A DNA stretch of 64,000 nucleotides from Antrihabitans spumae (GTDB lineage Bacteria > Actinomycetota > Actinomycetes > Mycobacteriales > Mycobacteriaceae): positions 1 to 64,000 of the forward strand of contig NZ_JBIMSN010000090.1 of NCBI RefSeq assembly GCF_043944905.1, read 5' to 3'. Position 1 is the stretch's first letter. Every line of letters starts with the position of its first letter. Below are positions 1 through 8,398 of this stretch, piece after piece. The notes beneath the pieces were generated by a model, which was not told where the DNA came from, made no database searches, and worked only from the letters and a program-made list of their open reading frames with translations. The position numbers were made by a program, and so were the translations under genes.

Positions 1-48
1 GCTGCGCCGGGTGCTGTCGCCTGCCCACTCACCTACCCATTTTCGAGC

Positions 49-104
49 CAGTCCTTTCGGTGGTCCCGCCCTCCGGAAGGACTCACGAGCTGCGGAGCCG
101 CTCT
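49..104. repeat. Palindromic element, copy 1
   Basis: An imperfect inverted repeat (AGTCCTTTCGG facing CCGGAAGGACT) is followed by CTCACGAG and a short GC hairpin. It is the first of several related elements in the window (others near 10.9, 22.6, 56.1 and 63.5 kb). The TGA stop codon and the last residues of the leftward dinG gene are read from this element, so it forms the 3' end of that gene and may act as its terminator. Confidence 0.75.
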
Positions 105-2119
105 AGGGCTTTGCGGACGATCGCCGGGTCGGAGGTCTCCCAGTACGGCGGCAGCGACGCCCGCAGATAGCCGCCGTAGCGAGCGGTTGCGAGACGTGGA
201 TCGAGGATCGCGACCACACCGCGGTCGTCGACACTTCGCAGCAATCGTCCCGTGCCCTGGGCGAGCAACAGGGCCGCATGATTTGCAGCGACCGCCATAA
301 AGCCGTTGCCACCACGTGACTCGACCGCACGCTGCCGCGCGACGAGCAGCGGGTCGTCGGGACGCGGAAACGGAATGCGGTCGAGAATGACCAAACTCAG
401 CGACGGACCAGGTACGTCGACGCCCTGCCACAGGGACAGCGTGCCGAACAGCGACGTCGCCTCGTCGGCTGCGAACTTTGCAACGAGCGCACCCGTCGAA
501 TCGTCGCCCTGACACAGGACGGGGGTGTCGATCCGCTCCCGCAGGGCTTCTGCCGCGGACTTCGCAGCCCGCATCGAGGAGAACAGTCCGAGCGTGCGAC
601 CGCCCGCCGCCGTAATCAATTCCTCGATCTCGTCCAGGTACGCCGGTGCCAGTCCGTCGCGGCCCGGAGCGGGCAAATGCTTTGCCACGTAGAGGATTCC
701 GGACTTCGCATGATCGAACGGTGACCCGACGTCGAGGGAGCTCCATTTGATCTTCTCGTCGTCCGACGGCGGCTCGACCGCCGATGCCATCGCCGTATCG
801 CTGCGCGCAAGGGTCTGCGCAGGCAGACCCCAGTTGATGGCAAGGCCGTCGAAGGATCCGCCGACCTGCAACGTCGCCGAGGTGAGCACGACGGTCGATT
901 CGGCGAACAGGCGCGAACGTAGCAAACCACCGACCGAGAGCGGTGCCATCCGCACGACCCTCCTTGCGGACTTGCCACGCTGCTCGTCGACGGCGAGCCA
1001 CACCACGTCGCGACGCTTCGAAGGATCGGGCTCGTCGAATGCCGTCAACGCGCGGACGGCAGAGTCGTGAACTTCGTCGATGGCGGACAGCGCAGCGTTG
1101 CGTGCTGCCGCCGACTCTGGATCCGCGGCCGCCATGCCACGCGTCGGTGCGAGTGCCGTGCGTACCGACCATGCCGAATCGCGGATCAGGGCCAGTGCGG
1201 CGTCGACGCCGTTCGGCAAGGAGTCCCAGCGACCGGCGTTCAGTTCGTCGAGTACGCCACCCCATGCCTCGGCCGCACCTTCGAGGCGGTCGAGATCCTG
1301 CTCTTCGACAAGTTTCGTGCACCGCCGGGCCGCGATTGCGATCGCGGCTTCGCCGAGTTCGGCCGTCGCAACGGCTGTGACCCTGTCGACGAGTTCGTGA
1401 GCTTCGTCGATGACGACGACGTCGTGTTCGGGCAGCACAGCGATACCGGTTATCGCGTCGATCGCGAGCAGGGCGTGGTTGGTGACGACGACATCGGCCT
1501 GCGCCGACTTGATGCGGGCGCGCTCGGCGAAACAGTCCTCGCCGTAGGAGCATCGCGATTTGCCGAGGCATTCCCGCGAGGTGACGCTTACCTGCCGCCA
1601 CGACCGATCGGTGACGCCGGGGACGACCTCGTCGCGGTCGCCGGTTTCGGTGTCGGACGCCCACTTGTTCAGGCGCTGTACCTCGCGACCGAGTCGGGAG
1701 ACCGCGAATGCGTCGAACAGTTGGTCGTCGGGTGGTTCCTCGACGGCGCTGTTGATCTTGTTGAGGCACAGATAGTTGTTGCGACCCTTGAGTATTGCGA
1801 ACTCGGGTTTGCGGCCGAGCGCAGGTTCGAGCGCATCTGCCAAGCGCGGGAGGTCGCGGTCGACGAGTTGGCGCTGCAGAGCGATCGTGGCGGTCGAGAC
1901 GACCACCGTCCGTCCGGTTTCGACAGCGTGCCGCACGCTCGGGACCAGGTAGGCGAGTGATTTGCCGGTGCCGGTCCCGGCCTGCACAGCAAGGTGCTCG
2001 CCGGACTCGATGGCGCCGCCGACGGCGGAGGCCATCGTGAGCTGACTCGCGCGCTCGGTGCCGCCGAGTCCGCGCACAGCGAGCGACAGCAGCTCGGGGA
2101 CGGACGGAAGTGCGGGCAC
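83..2119 (-). CDS. dinG: DinG-type ATP-dependent DNA helicase
   Basis: This 678-residue protein is a superfamily 2 helicase of the DinG/XPD group, expected to unwind DNA with 5'-3' polarity in repair and R-loop or D-loop resolution. A Walker A motif (AGTGTGKS) lies near residue 48, the DEAH-type box (VVIDEAHELVDR) near 235, and motif VI (QGTGRLLR) near 640. Four cysteines (NNYLC, RECLG, SRC, EDC) in the expected insertion after motif I suggest an XPD-like iron-sulfur cluster. Length matches actinobacterial DinG. It is the first gene of a block syntenic with M. tuberculosis Rv1329c onward. Its stop codon is contributed by a palindromic repeat. Confidence 0.93.
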   Translation of the reverse strand: MPALPSVPELLSLAVRGLGGTERASQLTMASAVGGAIESGEHLAVQAGTGTGKSLAYLVPSVRHAVETGRTVVVSTATIALQRQLVDRDLPRLADALEPALGRKPEFAILKGRNNYLCLNKINSAVEEPPDDQLFDAFAVSRLGREVQRLNKWASDTETGDRDEVVPGVTDRSWRQVSVTSRECLGKSRCSYGEDCFAERARIKSAQADVVVTNHALLAIDAITGIAVLPEHDVVVIDEAHELVDRVTAVATAELGEAAIAIAARRCTKLVEEQDLDRLEGAAEAWGGVLDELNAGRWDSLPNGVDAALALIRDSAWSVRTALAPTRGMAAADPESAAARNAALSAIDEVHDSAVRALTAFDEPDPSKRRDVVWLAVDEQRGKSARRVVRMAPLSVGGLLRSRLFAESTVVLTSATLQVGGSFDGLAINWGLPAQTLARSDTAMASAVEPPSDDEKIKWSSLDVGSPFDHAKSGILYVAKHLPAPGRDGLAPAYLDEIEELITAAGGRTLGLFSSMRAAKSAAEALRERIDTPVLCQGDDSTGALVAKFAADEATSLFGTLSLWQGVDVPGPSLSLVILDRIPFPRPDDPLLVARQRAVESRGGNGFMAVAANHAALLLAQGTGRLLRSVDDRGVVAILDPRLATARYGGYLRASLPPYWETSDPAIVRKALERLRSS

Positions 2120-2298
2120 CGAAGCAGGTTAGCGCCAGTCACCGTCGCGGGTCGCCAGGCCGGGCCGTCGGGAGGTGATTCGAACACCGCCGATCGAGAA
2201 GGAATCGGTTCCGCGGCGTTCTTGTCGGTGGCTCGTGAGACGGTTTGCCGTGCTTGGCGATTGCACGTGAAATACCACGAGAGAGGCGCCGATTCCCC

Positions 2299-2622
2299 AT
2301 GGCAGCAACGATATTGTGCTTGGTCCCACGTAGCGGATTCACGCTCCGGCTGGCCGGCGGATTGCGTTGGGAGCTGCGCAACCGCGCGGCATACGGCGAG
2401 GGCTGTGTTGTGAACTCGTGGCCACGCTCACAGGCCGAGGATGCGCTAGAGCATTGCTACCGCCTCAACGGTTTCGCTACCCGTGAGGCCGCCGCCGATG
2501 CAGAGGCGATCGGTAGCCGACCGATCAGCCCCGAACCGGTACCGCTCCGGTCAATACGACGCCAGCCGCGCGCATCTGGTCCAAGGCCGCATCGACCGTC
2601 TCCTGTGCGACCCCGGCTGTGA
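2299..2622 (+). CDS. Possible small hypothetical protein
   Basis: The roughly 400 bases between dinG and pncA contain one plausible rightward reading frame of 107 residues starting MAATILCLVPRSG. The middle part (EDALEHCYRLNGFATREAAADAEAI) reads like a helical protein, but the last third becomes arginine- and proline-rich and overlaps the convergent pncA 3' end by about 100 bp, which argues against full-length expression. No family is recognised and there is no strong ribosome binding site. Apart from this frame the gap should hold the dinG promoter; nothing else is evident. Confidence 0.3.
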   Translation: MAATILCLVPRSGFTLRLAGGLRWELRNRAAYGEGCVVNSWPRSQAEDALEHCYRLNGFATREAAADAEAIGSRPISPEPVPLRSIRRQPRASGPRPHRPSPVRPRL

Positions 2623-3103
2623 GATCGAGCAGTACCCGCGTGTCGAAACTCGCCGCCGCGGCGTCCAAAGCGGTCGCCCTGACGCAATGATCCGTCGCGA
2701 TACCCACGACGTCGACAGCGCTGATGTCACGGTCACGCAGCCACGACACCAACGTCTCGCCGTCCGATCCGGTGCCTTCGAACCCCGAGTACGCCGCAGA
2801 GTAGGCGCCCTTCGAAAAGACGGCTTCGACACGTTCGGTTCGCAGGTTCGGGTGAAAATCCGCTCCCGTTGTCCCGACCCTGCAATGCGGTGGCCAGCTG
2901 TCCACATAGTCGGGGTTGTCCGAGAAGTGATCGCCCGGATCGACGTGATAATCCCTGGTGGCGACTATCGCCGAGTACTCGGATTCGCTGCCGAGCAGTT
3001 CGGAGACACCTTTCGCGACCGCGGTGCCCCCGGCAACCGCGAGGGAACCACCTTCGCAGAAGTCGTTCTGGACGTCGACGATGATCAGCGCTTTTCCGGT
3101 CAT
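2525..3103 (-). CDS. pncA: Nicotinamidase (pyrazinamidase family)
   Basis: Hydrolyses nicotinamide to nicotinate for NAD salvage; homologues also activate pyrazinamide. The 192-residue protein has the isochorismatase-like fold: Asp10 in VDVQNDF, Lys98 in FSKGAY and Cys140 in GIATDHCVRATALDA form the catalytic triad, and Asp51, His53 and His59 in the RDYHVDPGDH segment match the metal site. It lies 27 bp downstream of pncB on the same strand, so the two likely form an operon carrying nicotinamide to nicotinate mononucleotide. In M. tuberculosis pncA is not next to pncB1, so this pairing differs from that species. Confidence 0.95.
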   Translation of the reverse strand: MTGKALIIVDVQNDFCEGGSLAVAGGTAVAKGVSELLGSESEYSAIVATRDYHVDPGDHFSDNPDYVDSWPPHCRVGTTGADFHPNLRTERVEAVFSKGAYSAAYSGFEGTGSDGETLVSWLRDRDISAVDVVGIATDHCVRATALDAAAASFDTRVLLDLTAGVAQETVDAALDQMRAAGVVLTGAVPVRG

Positions 3104-3130
3104 CTAGCGTGCCTTTCCAGTCGGCGGGTT

Positions 3131-4441
3131 TCAGCTCGAATAGGTGGTCGGGATGGCAGGTTCGCCGCGCGAGAGTTTGAGACCCTCCCATGGCAGGCTG
3201 ACCAAGCCGCGGGCGACAAGTTCACGGGATTGCTCCAACGTCGGCAGCTCCGGGACAAGTTCACCGCCGCGGACCAACGGCGTCTGCAGTTCCCTGCTCT
3301 GAAATTCCCCGCCATCGGGTTGCGGCGAGCCAGCCGGGAAGATCAGTTCCTCCACGATCGTGCCGGTGTCGCGCGACAACCGCACGGCACGCTTCGTCCC
3401 GCCGCGGGATTCCTTGTGGCTGCTGCGCTTGGCGACCGGAACACCGTCGACCTCGACCAGCTTGTAGACCATGCCTGCGGTCGGGGCTCCGGAGCCGGTC
3501 ACCAGCGACGTTCCGACGCCGTATGCGTCGACAGGCTCGGCACGCAAAGCCGCAATCGCGTATTCGTCCAGGTCGCCAGACAGCACGATCTTGGTCTTCG
3601 TCGCGCCGAGGTCGTCGAGTTGCTGCCTGACCTGCCTGGCAAGAACGCCGAGGTCACCGGAATCGATTCGCACGCCACCGAGTTCGGGTCCGGCCACCTC
3701 GATCGCAGTCTTGACGCCCTCGGTGATGTCGTAGGTGTCGACGAGCAACGTGGTGCCGACACCCTGGACCTCGACCTGGGTGCGGAACGCCTCCGCCTCG
3801 CCCGCACCGTCGGTATCGAAGTGCAGCAGTACGAAGGCATGTGCGCTGGTTCCGGTGCCTGGCACGCCGTAACGCCGCACGGCCTCGAGGTTCGACGTAG
3901 CGGTGAATCCGGCGAGGTAGGCCGCACGAGAACTCGCGGGAGCTGCCATCTCGTGGGTCCGCCGAGAGCCCATCTCGATCATCGTCCGACCGTCGGAGGC
4001 ACTGACCATTCGTGCCGCGGCAGAGGCGATCGCACTGTCGTGATTGAGAATCGACAACGCCAACGTCTCCAACAGCACGCCTTCGGCAAACGTGCCGCGA
4101 ACGGTGAGGATCGGCGAGCCTGGGAAGTAGAGTTCGCCCTCGCGGTAGCCGTCGATGTCACCGGAGAAGCGGTAGTTGCGCAGCCAGTCGAGGGTGCGCT
4201 CGTCGAGGAACTTTCCGACGATCTCGAGCTCGGGCTCGCCGAACCTGAATCGAGCAAGCGCATCGAGCAGTCGTGCTGTGCCTGCGACGACGCCGTACCT
4301 TCGCCCATCGGGGAGTCGGCGAGCGAAAACCTCGAAGCTGCACCGACGGCTACCGGAACCGTCCGCCAGCGCAGCGGCAAGCATCGTCAGCTCGTACTGG
4401 TCGGTCAGCAGCGCCGTACTCGGCGCGATATCGATTGGCAC
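3131..4441 (-). CDS. pncB: Nicotinate phosphoribosyltransferase
   Basis: Condenses nicotinate with PRPP, coupled to ATP hydrolysis, to give nicotinate mononucleotide in the Preiss-Handler pathway. The 436-residue length is normal. The THEMAAPASSRAAYLAGF segment holds the histidine that is transiently phosphorylated in this family, and GGVRIDSGDLGVLARQVR is the characteristic phosphoribosyl-binding region; VSGDLDEY follows. The N-terminal LLTDQYELTM is typical of the type II enzymes. Located upstream of pncA in the same direction and divergent from clpS, as is pncB1 (Rv1330c) in mycobacteria. Confidence 0.95.
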   Translation of the reverse strand: MPIDIAPSTALLTDQYELTMLAAALADGSGSRRCSFEVFARRLPDGRRYGVVAGTARLLDALARFRFGEPELEIVGKFLDERTLDWLRNYRFSGDIDGYREGELYFPGSPILTVRGTFAEGVLLETLALSILNHDSAIASAAARMVSASDGRTMIEMGSRRTHEMAAPASSRAAYLAGFTATSNLEAVRRYGVPGTGTSAHAFVLLHFDTDGAGEAEAFRTQVEVQGVGTTLLVDTYDITEGVKTAIEVAGPELGGVRIDSGDLGVLARQVRQQLDDLGATKTKIVLSGDLDEYAIAALRAEPVDAYGVGTSLVTGSGAPTAGMVYKLVEVDGVPVAKRSSHKESRGGTKRAVRLSRDTGTIVEELIFPAGSPQPDGGEFQSRELQTPLVRGGELVPELPTLEQSRELVARGLVSLPWEGLKLSRGEPAIPTTYSS

Positions 4442-4509
4442 CAGACCACCTTACGAGCACGAGCCGGGACGGGTGGTGTCGTCCACGGAGAAGGTCGTAC
4501 CCTTGATTT

Positions 4510-4842
4510 ATGGCTCTGTGCATGACTTCAACCCCGACAGCGACGCTATCGGCGACTCCACAGGCCACTCCGGAAACAGCAGAGGTCGAAGATGTGCTGG
4601 AATCGGAGGACCGGCCGTGGGTGACCGTCGTATGGGACGATCCGGTCAACCTGATGCATTACGTGACCTACATTTTTCAGAAGCTCTTCGGCTACAGCAA
4701 AGCCAAGGCAACCGAACTGATGATGCAGGTACACCAGGAAGGTAAGGCTGTCGTCTCCTCCGGATCCCGAGACAAGATGGAACACGACGTGCGCAGGTTG
4801 CATGCCGCCGGGCTCTGGGCAACGATGCAGCGCGACGACTAG
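4510..4842 (+). CDS. clpS: ATP-dependent Clp protease adaptor ClpS
   Basis: A 110-residue adaptor that hands N-end-rule substrates to the ClpC/ClpP protease. The folded domain begins around residue 36 with WVTVVWDDPVNLMHYVTY, containing the conserved DDPVN binding-pocket motif, and continues through MMQVHQEGKAVV and the C-terminal LHAAGLWATM. The first 35 residues are low-complexity (Thr/Ala) as in other actinobacterial ClpS proteins. A second in-frame ATG four codons in is an alternative start. Followed at 83 bp by the DUF2017 gene, the same order as Rv1331-Rv1332. Confidence 0.95.
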   Translation: MALCMTSTPTATLSATPQATPETAEVEDVLESEDRPWVTVVWDDPVNLMHYVTYIFQKLFGYSKAKATELMMQVHQEGKAVVSSGSRDKMEHDVRRLHAAGLWATMQRDD

Positions 4843-4925
4843 CGAACACGTTCGTCGATACCGAAACGGACGTGCGCAGACACATGCCCCGCTTGCCGGG
4901 GTGGTAAGGAACAAAGGGACTTCAG

Positions 4926-5495
4926 TTGCGGACGTGGAGCCGAAAGAATTCGTTGGGTGGAGTGAAGCTTCGCTCCGAGATGGATGCGCGGGAGGCGGCG
5001 GTCCTACGGTCGCTCGTCTCGTCCGTTCTCGGTTTGTTGCAGGAACGAGCGGACGCGACGCCGCAGGACGACCTCGCAGCGCTCACCGGACTCAGGGTCG
5101 GCAGCAGCGCCCCGCCCGACGATGCGTCGCTTGCGCGTTTGCTGCCCGATTTCTATCGCAGCGAGGCAGATTCACCCGAAGCCGACAACGCCGATGTCAA
5201 CGGCGCGCTGCGGAGTCTGCACGAGCCCGAGATCATCGACGAAAAGTTGACCGCCGGTCACATCATTCTCGACACGCTCCCCGCCGAGGGCGGCCGAGTG
5301 CTGCTCACGCCCGAGCAAGCCGACGCCTGGCTTGCCGGTCTCAACGACGTACGGCTGGCGCTGGGAACAACGTTGGGAATCGACGCGGATACTCCCGATC
5401 ATCTCGATCCGTCGGATCCACGTGCACCGCATTTGGATGTCTACCACTGGCTCACGTGGATGCAGGATTCGCTGATCGTCGCACTGTCTCCGTAA
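4926..5495 (+). CDS. DUF2017 family protein
   Basis: A 189-residue cytoplasmic protein of the DUF2017 family, whose function is unknown but which sits next to clpS in many actinobacteria (Rv1332 in M. tuberculosis). The N-terminus (EMDAREAAVLRSLVSSVLGLL) and the conserved C-terminal segment (YHWLTWMQDSLIVALSP) are the family landmarks. The start used is TTG with an AAGGGAC ribosome binding site; a GTG fourteen codons downstream is an alternative. The association with clpS suggests, by inference only, a link to regulated proteolysis. Confidence 0.8.
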   Translation: MRTWSRKNSLGGVKLRSEMDAREAAVLRSLVSSVLGLLQERADATPQDDLAALTGLRVGSSAPPDDASLARLLPDFYRSEADSPEADNADVNGALRSLHEPEIIDEKLTAGHIILDTLPAEGGRVLLTPEQADAWLAGLNDVRLALGTTLGIDADTPDHLDPSDPRAPHLDVYHWLTWMQDSLIVALSP

Positions 5496-5526
5496 GACCT
5501 AGCCCATCCGAGCCGGAGGACGGCAT

Positions 5527-6606
5527 ATGAGACCCGGTCCGCACAACTCGATCACCGACGTCGTCGGAGTGCTCGTCGGCCATCACTACAAGCGCGACGC
5601 CGACGCCACACTCGGGTCGGGCGCGGCGACCGGCTGCACGGTCGTCCTGGTTCCTGGTGGCGCGACCGCATCGGTCGACGTGCGCGGGGGAGGGCCGGGG
5701 ACCAGGGAAACCGACCTCCTCGACCCGAGTAATTCGGTCCAGCAGGTCAACGCGATCGTCCTGTCCGCCGGCAGCGCGTACGGCCTTGCGGCGGCGGACG
5801 GCGTCATGGCCTGGTGTGAGGAACACCGCGAAGGCATCCCGATGGGCAAGCCCGACGAACTGGTTCCGATCGTTCCCGCTGCGGTGATATTCGATCTGCC
5901 AGTGGGTGATTGGCGTATTCGCCCGACAGCGGAGTTCGGTTATCGCGCGGCCGATGCTGCGGCCGTCGACTTCGAAACGGGTTCGGTCGGCGCAGGCGTC
6001 GGCGCGCGGGCGGGTTCGATCAAGGGCGGCGTCGGGACGGCCAGCATCGTCATCGCCGACGGACCCGCGGCGGGGGTCACAGTCGGAGCGGTCGTCGTTG
6101 CGAACCCGGTCGGGTCGGTGTTCGATCCACGGACAGGCCTGCCGTGGGGAGCGGGTAGCGACGGCGCGGATTTCTTCGGACTTGTTGCTCCATCTGCCGA
6201 ACAACTCGCTGCGGCAAACGACCTCGGTAAGAAGGACACCAGCCTCAACACGACGATCGGTGTCGTCGCAACCGACGCCCCGCTGAGCGCATCGGCTTGT
6301 AGACGGTTGGCGATCGCAGCGCAGGACGGGCTTGCCCGCGCCATCCGTCCTGCGCACTCACCGCTCGATGGGGACACCATGTTCGCTCTCGCGACAGGAA
6401 CTTTCGAAGTCGCGCCGAGCGCAGTACCCATACCTGCGGCATTCGCGTCGGAACTGCCGTTGACCGACGCGATCTGCGCAGCGGTTGCTGTTGCAGTCGA
6501 GCGGGCCATCGTCGGCGCCGTGCTGGCAGCGACGCCGGTCGCGGGAATACCCGCTTATCGTGAGCTGTTGTCGTCGGCGATCGGGTCCGACGGCCCGGAC
6601 CGATGA
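5527..6606 (+). CDS. P1 family autoprocessing peptidase / aminohydrolase
   Basis: A 359-residue member of the DmpA/NylC (peptidase family P1, S58) Ntn-hydrolase-like group. The autocleavage site is visible as SLNTTIGVVATD around residue 240: cleavage before the first Thr after Asn would expose the catalytic nucleophile of the small subunit. The N-terminal part carries the GAATGCTVVL and GSAYGLAAADGVM stretches typical of the large subunit. Family members act as L-aminopeptidases, beta-peptidases or nylon-oligomer hydrolases; the substrate here cannot be read from sequence. It is the positional counterpart of Rv1333 and precedes mec by 23 bp. Confidence 0.88.
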   Translation: MRPGPHNSITDVVGVLVGHHYKRDADATLGSGAATGCTVVLVPGGATASVDVRGGGPGTRETDLLDPSNSVQQVNAIVLSAGSAYGLAAADGVMAWCEEHREGIPMGKPDELVPIVPAAVIFDLPVGDWRIRPTAEFGYRAADAAAVDFETGSVGAGVGARAGSIKGGVGTASIVIADGPAAGVTVGAVVVANPVGSVFDPRTGLPWGAGSDGADFFGLVAPSAEQLAAANDLGKKDTSLNTTIGVVATDAPLSASACRRLAIAAQDGLARAIRPAHSPLDGDTMFALATGTFEVAPSAVPIPAAFASELPLTDAICAAVAVAVERAIVGAVLAATPVAGIPAYRELLSSAIGSDGPDR

Positions 6607-6629
6607 TCACCGACCACAAGGGGTGAAGT

Positions 6630-7052
6630 TTGCTCGTCATCAAGGCTGACCTGGTCGAGGCGATGGTCGCGCATGCGCGCGCCGATCACCCGGACGAGGC
6701 ATGCGGCATCATCGCAGGTCCAGAGGGTTCGGACCGTCCCGAGCGCTACGTGGCGATGACCAACGCAGAGCGCTCGCCGACCTTCTACCGCTTCGACTCC
6801 GGCGAGCAGTTGAAGTTGTGGCGAGCGATGGATGATGCCGACGAAGTCCCTGTTGTGATCTACCACTCCCACACGGCGACCGAGGCGTATCCGAGCCGAA
6901 CCGACGTTTCCTACGCCTCCGAGCCGGACGCGCACTACGTGCTTGTTTCGACCCGTGATCCCGATGTGCACGAACTGCGCAGCTACCGGATCGCAGACGG
7001 AGTCGTGACCGAAGAACCGGTCGAGATCGTGTCCGAATATCCGTCCAAGTAG
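6630..7052 (+). CDS. mec: Mec-type JAMM metalloprotease releasing cysteine from CysO
   Basis: A 140-residue Mov34/MPN/PAD-1 (M67) zinc peptidase. The JAMM signature is intact: Glu in DEACGIIAG, then YHSHTATEAYPSRTDVSYA giving the HxH-x7-S-x2-D motif. In mycobacteria Mec cleaves the cysteine that CysM attaches to the C-terminal glycine of CysO. The three genes are consecutive here (mec, cysO, cysM), as in Rv1334-Rv1336, giving a sulfide-carrier route to cysteine that does not use O-acetylserine. The start is TTG, chosen because it begins the conserved LVIKADLVEAMVAHA segment. Confidence 0.93.
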   Translation: MLVIKADLVEAMVAHARADHPDEACGIIAGPEGSDRPERYVAMTNAERSPTFYRFDSGEQLKLWRAMDDADEVPVVIYHSHTATEAYPSRTDVSYASEPDAHYVLVSTRDPDVHELRSYRIADGVVTEEPVEIVSEYPSK

Positions 7053-7082
7053 TCAACGCAGCTTTTAATCAACGCAGCTTTT
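7053..7082 (+). repeat. Tandem 16-bp repeat upstream of cysO
   Basis: The sequence TCAACGCAGCTTTT occurs twice with a 16-bp period directly after the mec stop codon and 26 bp before the cysO start. It sits in the short gap of the mec-cysO operon, so it may be a recent slippage duplication or a spacing element before the cysO ribosome binding site (CCAGGAGC). Confidence 0.7.
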
Positions 7083-7108
7083 CTCACAGCCCAAACCAGG
7101 AGCACACC

Positions 7109-7381
7109 ATGTCTGTCACCGTGTCCATCCCGACGATTCTCCGCACGCACACGGGCGGCGAAAAGCGCGTAGAGGCAACAGGATCCACCCTCGCTGCCAT
7201 CATCGACGACCTCGACGCCAATCACAGCGGGATCAAGGGCCGCCTGATCGCCGACGACAAACTGCACCGTTTCGTGAACGTGTACGTCAACGACGAGGAC
7301 GTCCGCTTTTCCGGCGGGCTCGCCACCGAGGTCGCCGACGGCGATTCGGTCACCATCCTCCCTGCCGTTGCAGGCGGCTGA
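7109..7381 (+). CDS. cysO: CysO sulfur carrier protein (ThiS/MoaD family)
   Basis: A 90-residue ubiquitin-like sulfur carrier ending in the required Gly-Gly (PAVAGG). In the mycobacterial pathway its C-terminus is thiocarboxylated, CysM adds O-phosphoserine-derived alanine to make a CysO-cysteine adduct, and Mec releases cysteine. The fold is indicated by VSIPTILRTHTGG at the start and DEDVRFSGGLATEVADGDSV before the tail. It lies between mec and cysM, 3 bp from the latter. A CAGGAG ribosome binding site precedes the ATG. Confidence 0.95.
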   Translation: MSVTVSIPTILRTHTGGEKRVEATGSTLAAIIDDLDANHSGIKGRLIADDKLHRFVNVYVNDEDVRFSGGLATEVADGDSVTILPAVAGG

Positions 7382-7384
7382 CGC

Positions 7385-8356
7385 GTGGCGCGGTACGACT
7401 CGCTGATTGCAACGCTCGGCAACACTCCGCTGGTCGGCCTGCAGCGACTGTCACCGCGCTGGAACGACGACGCGGACGGTCCGGCGGTCCGGCTGTGGGC
7501 GAAGTTGGAGGACCGTAATCCGACGGGTTCCATCAAGGACCGGCCCGCGCTTCGAATGATCGAGCAGGCGGAAGCCGATGGCACGCTCAGCCCCGGCGCC
7601 ACGATTCTCGAGCCGACAAGCGGCAACACCGGTATCTCGCTTGCGATGGCGGCGAAGCTGAAGGGCTACCGGCTGATCTGCGTCATGCCGGAGAACACGT
7701 CGATCGAGCGTAGGCAGCTGCTGACCATGTACGGCGCCGAGATCATCACTTCGCCTGCGGCAGGCGGCTCGAACCAGGCTGTGGCAATGGCGAAAGGTAT
7801 CGCTGCCGAGCACCCCGACTGGGTGATGCTCTACCAGTACGGCAACGCCGCGAACGCACTCGCGCACTACGAGGGCACCGGCCCGGAACTGCTCGCAGAC
7901 CTGCCCGAGATCACACATTTCGTCGCGGGACTCGGCACGACGGGAACGTTGATGGGTGCAGGTCGGTACCTGCGCGAGCACAAGCCGGATATCGCGGTCG
8001 TTGCTGCGGAGCCGCGTTACGGCGAGCTCGTGTACGGGCTGCGCAACATCGACGAAGGCTTCATCCCCGAGCTCTACGACGCCGATGTGCTGACGTCGCG
8101 GTTCTCGGTCGGCCCGTTCGACGCGGTGCGTCGGACTCGTGAGTTGGTCGCCGAGGAAGGCATCTTCGCCGGCATCTCGACCGGCGCCATTCTGCACGCG
8201 GCGCTCGGTGTCGGGCGCAAAGCTGTCAAGGCCGGTACCAGGGCGGACATTGCCTTCGTCGTGTGCGACGGCGGGTGGAAGTACCTGTCGACCGGGGCAT
8301 ACGACGGTACATTGGAAGAAGCGGAAGACCGGCTCGAAGGCCAGCTCTGGGCCTGA
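7385..8356 (+). CDS. cysM: O-phosphoserine sulfhydrylase CysM
   Basis: A 323-residue PLP-dependent cysteine synthase of the beta family. The PLP lysine is in NPTGSIKDRPALRM near residue 50; TSGNTGISLAMAA is the substrate-loop motif and AGLGTTGTLMGAGRYL the PLP-phosphate region. The O-phosphoserine preference and use of thiocarboxylated CysO are inferred from mec-cysO linkage, not from sequence alone. GTG start 3 bp after cysO implies translational coupling. Counterpart of Rv1336. Confidence 0.94.
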   Translation: MARYDSLIATLGNTPLVGLQRLSPRWNDDADGPAVRLWAKLEDRNPTGSIKDRPALRMIEQAEADGTLSPGATILEPTSGNTGISLAMAAKLKGYRLICVMPENTSIERRQLLTMYGAEIITSPAAGGSNQAVAMAKGIAAEHPDWVMLYQYGNAANALAHYEGTGPELLADLPEITHFVAGLGTTGTLMGAGRYLREHKPDIAVVAAEPRYGELVYGLRNIDEGFIPELYDADVLTSRFSVGPFDAVRRTRELVAEEGIFAGISTGAILHAALGVGRKAVKAGTRADIAFVVCDGGWKYLSTGAYDGTLEEAEDRLEGQLWA

Positions 8357-8398
8357 GCGAACGCCGGAATCTGGAATGGACGACGAAGGGGCGCGCAC

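Noticed and set aside
2483..4525. A 680-codon rightward frame covering pncA and pncB
   Set aside because: Both leftward genes have intact motifs and correct lengths; the rightward frame is composition-driven.
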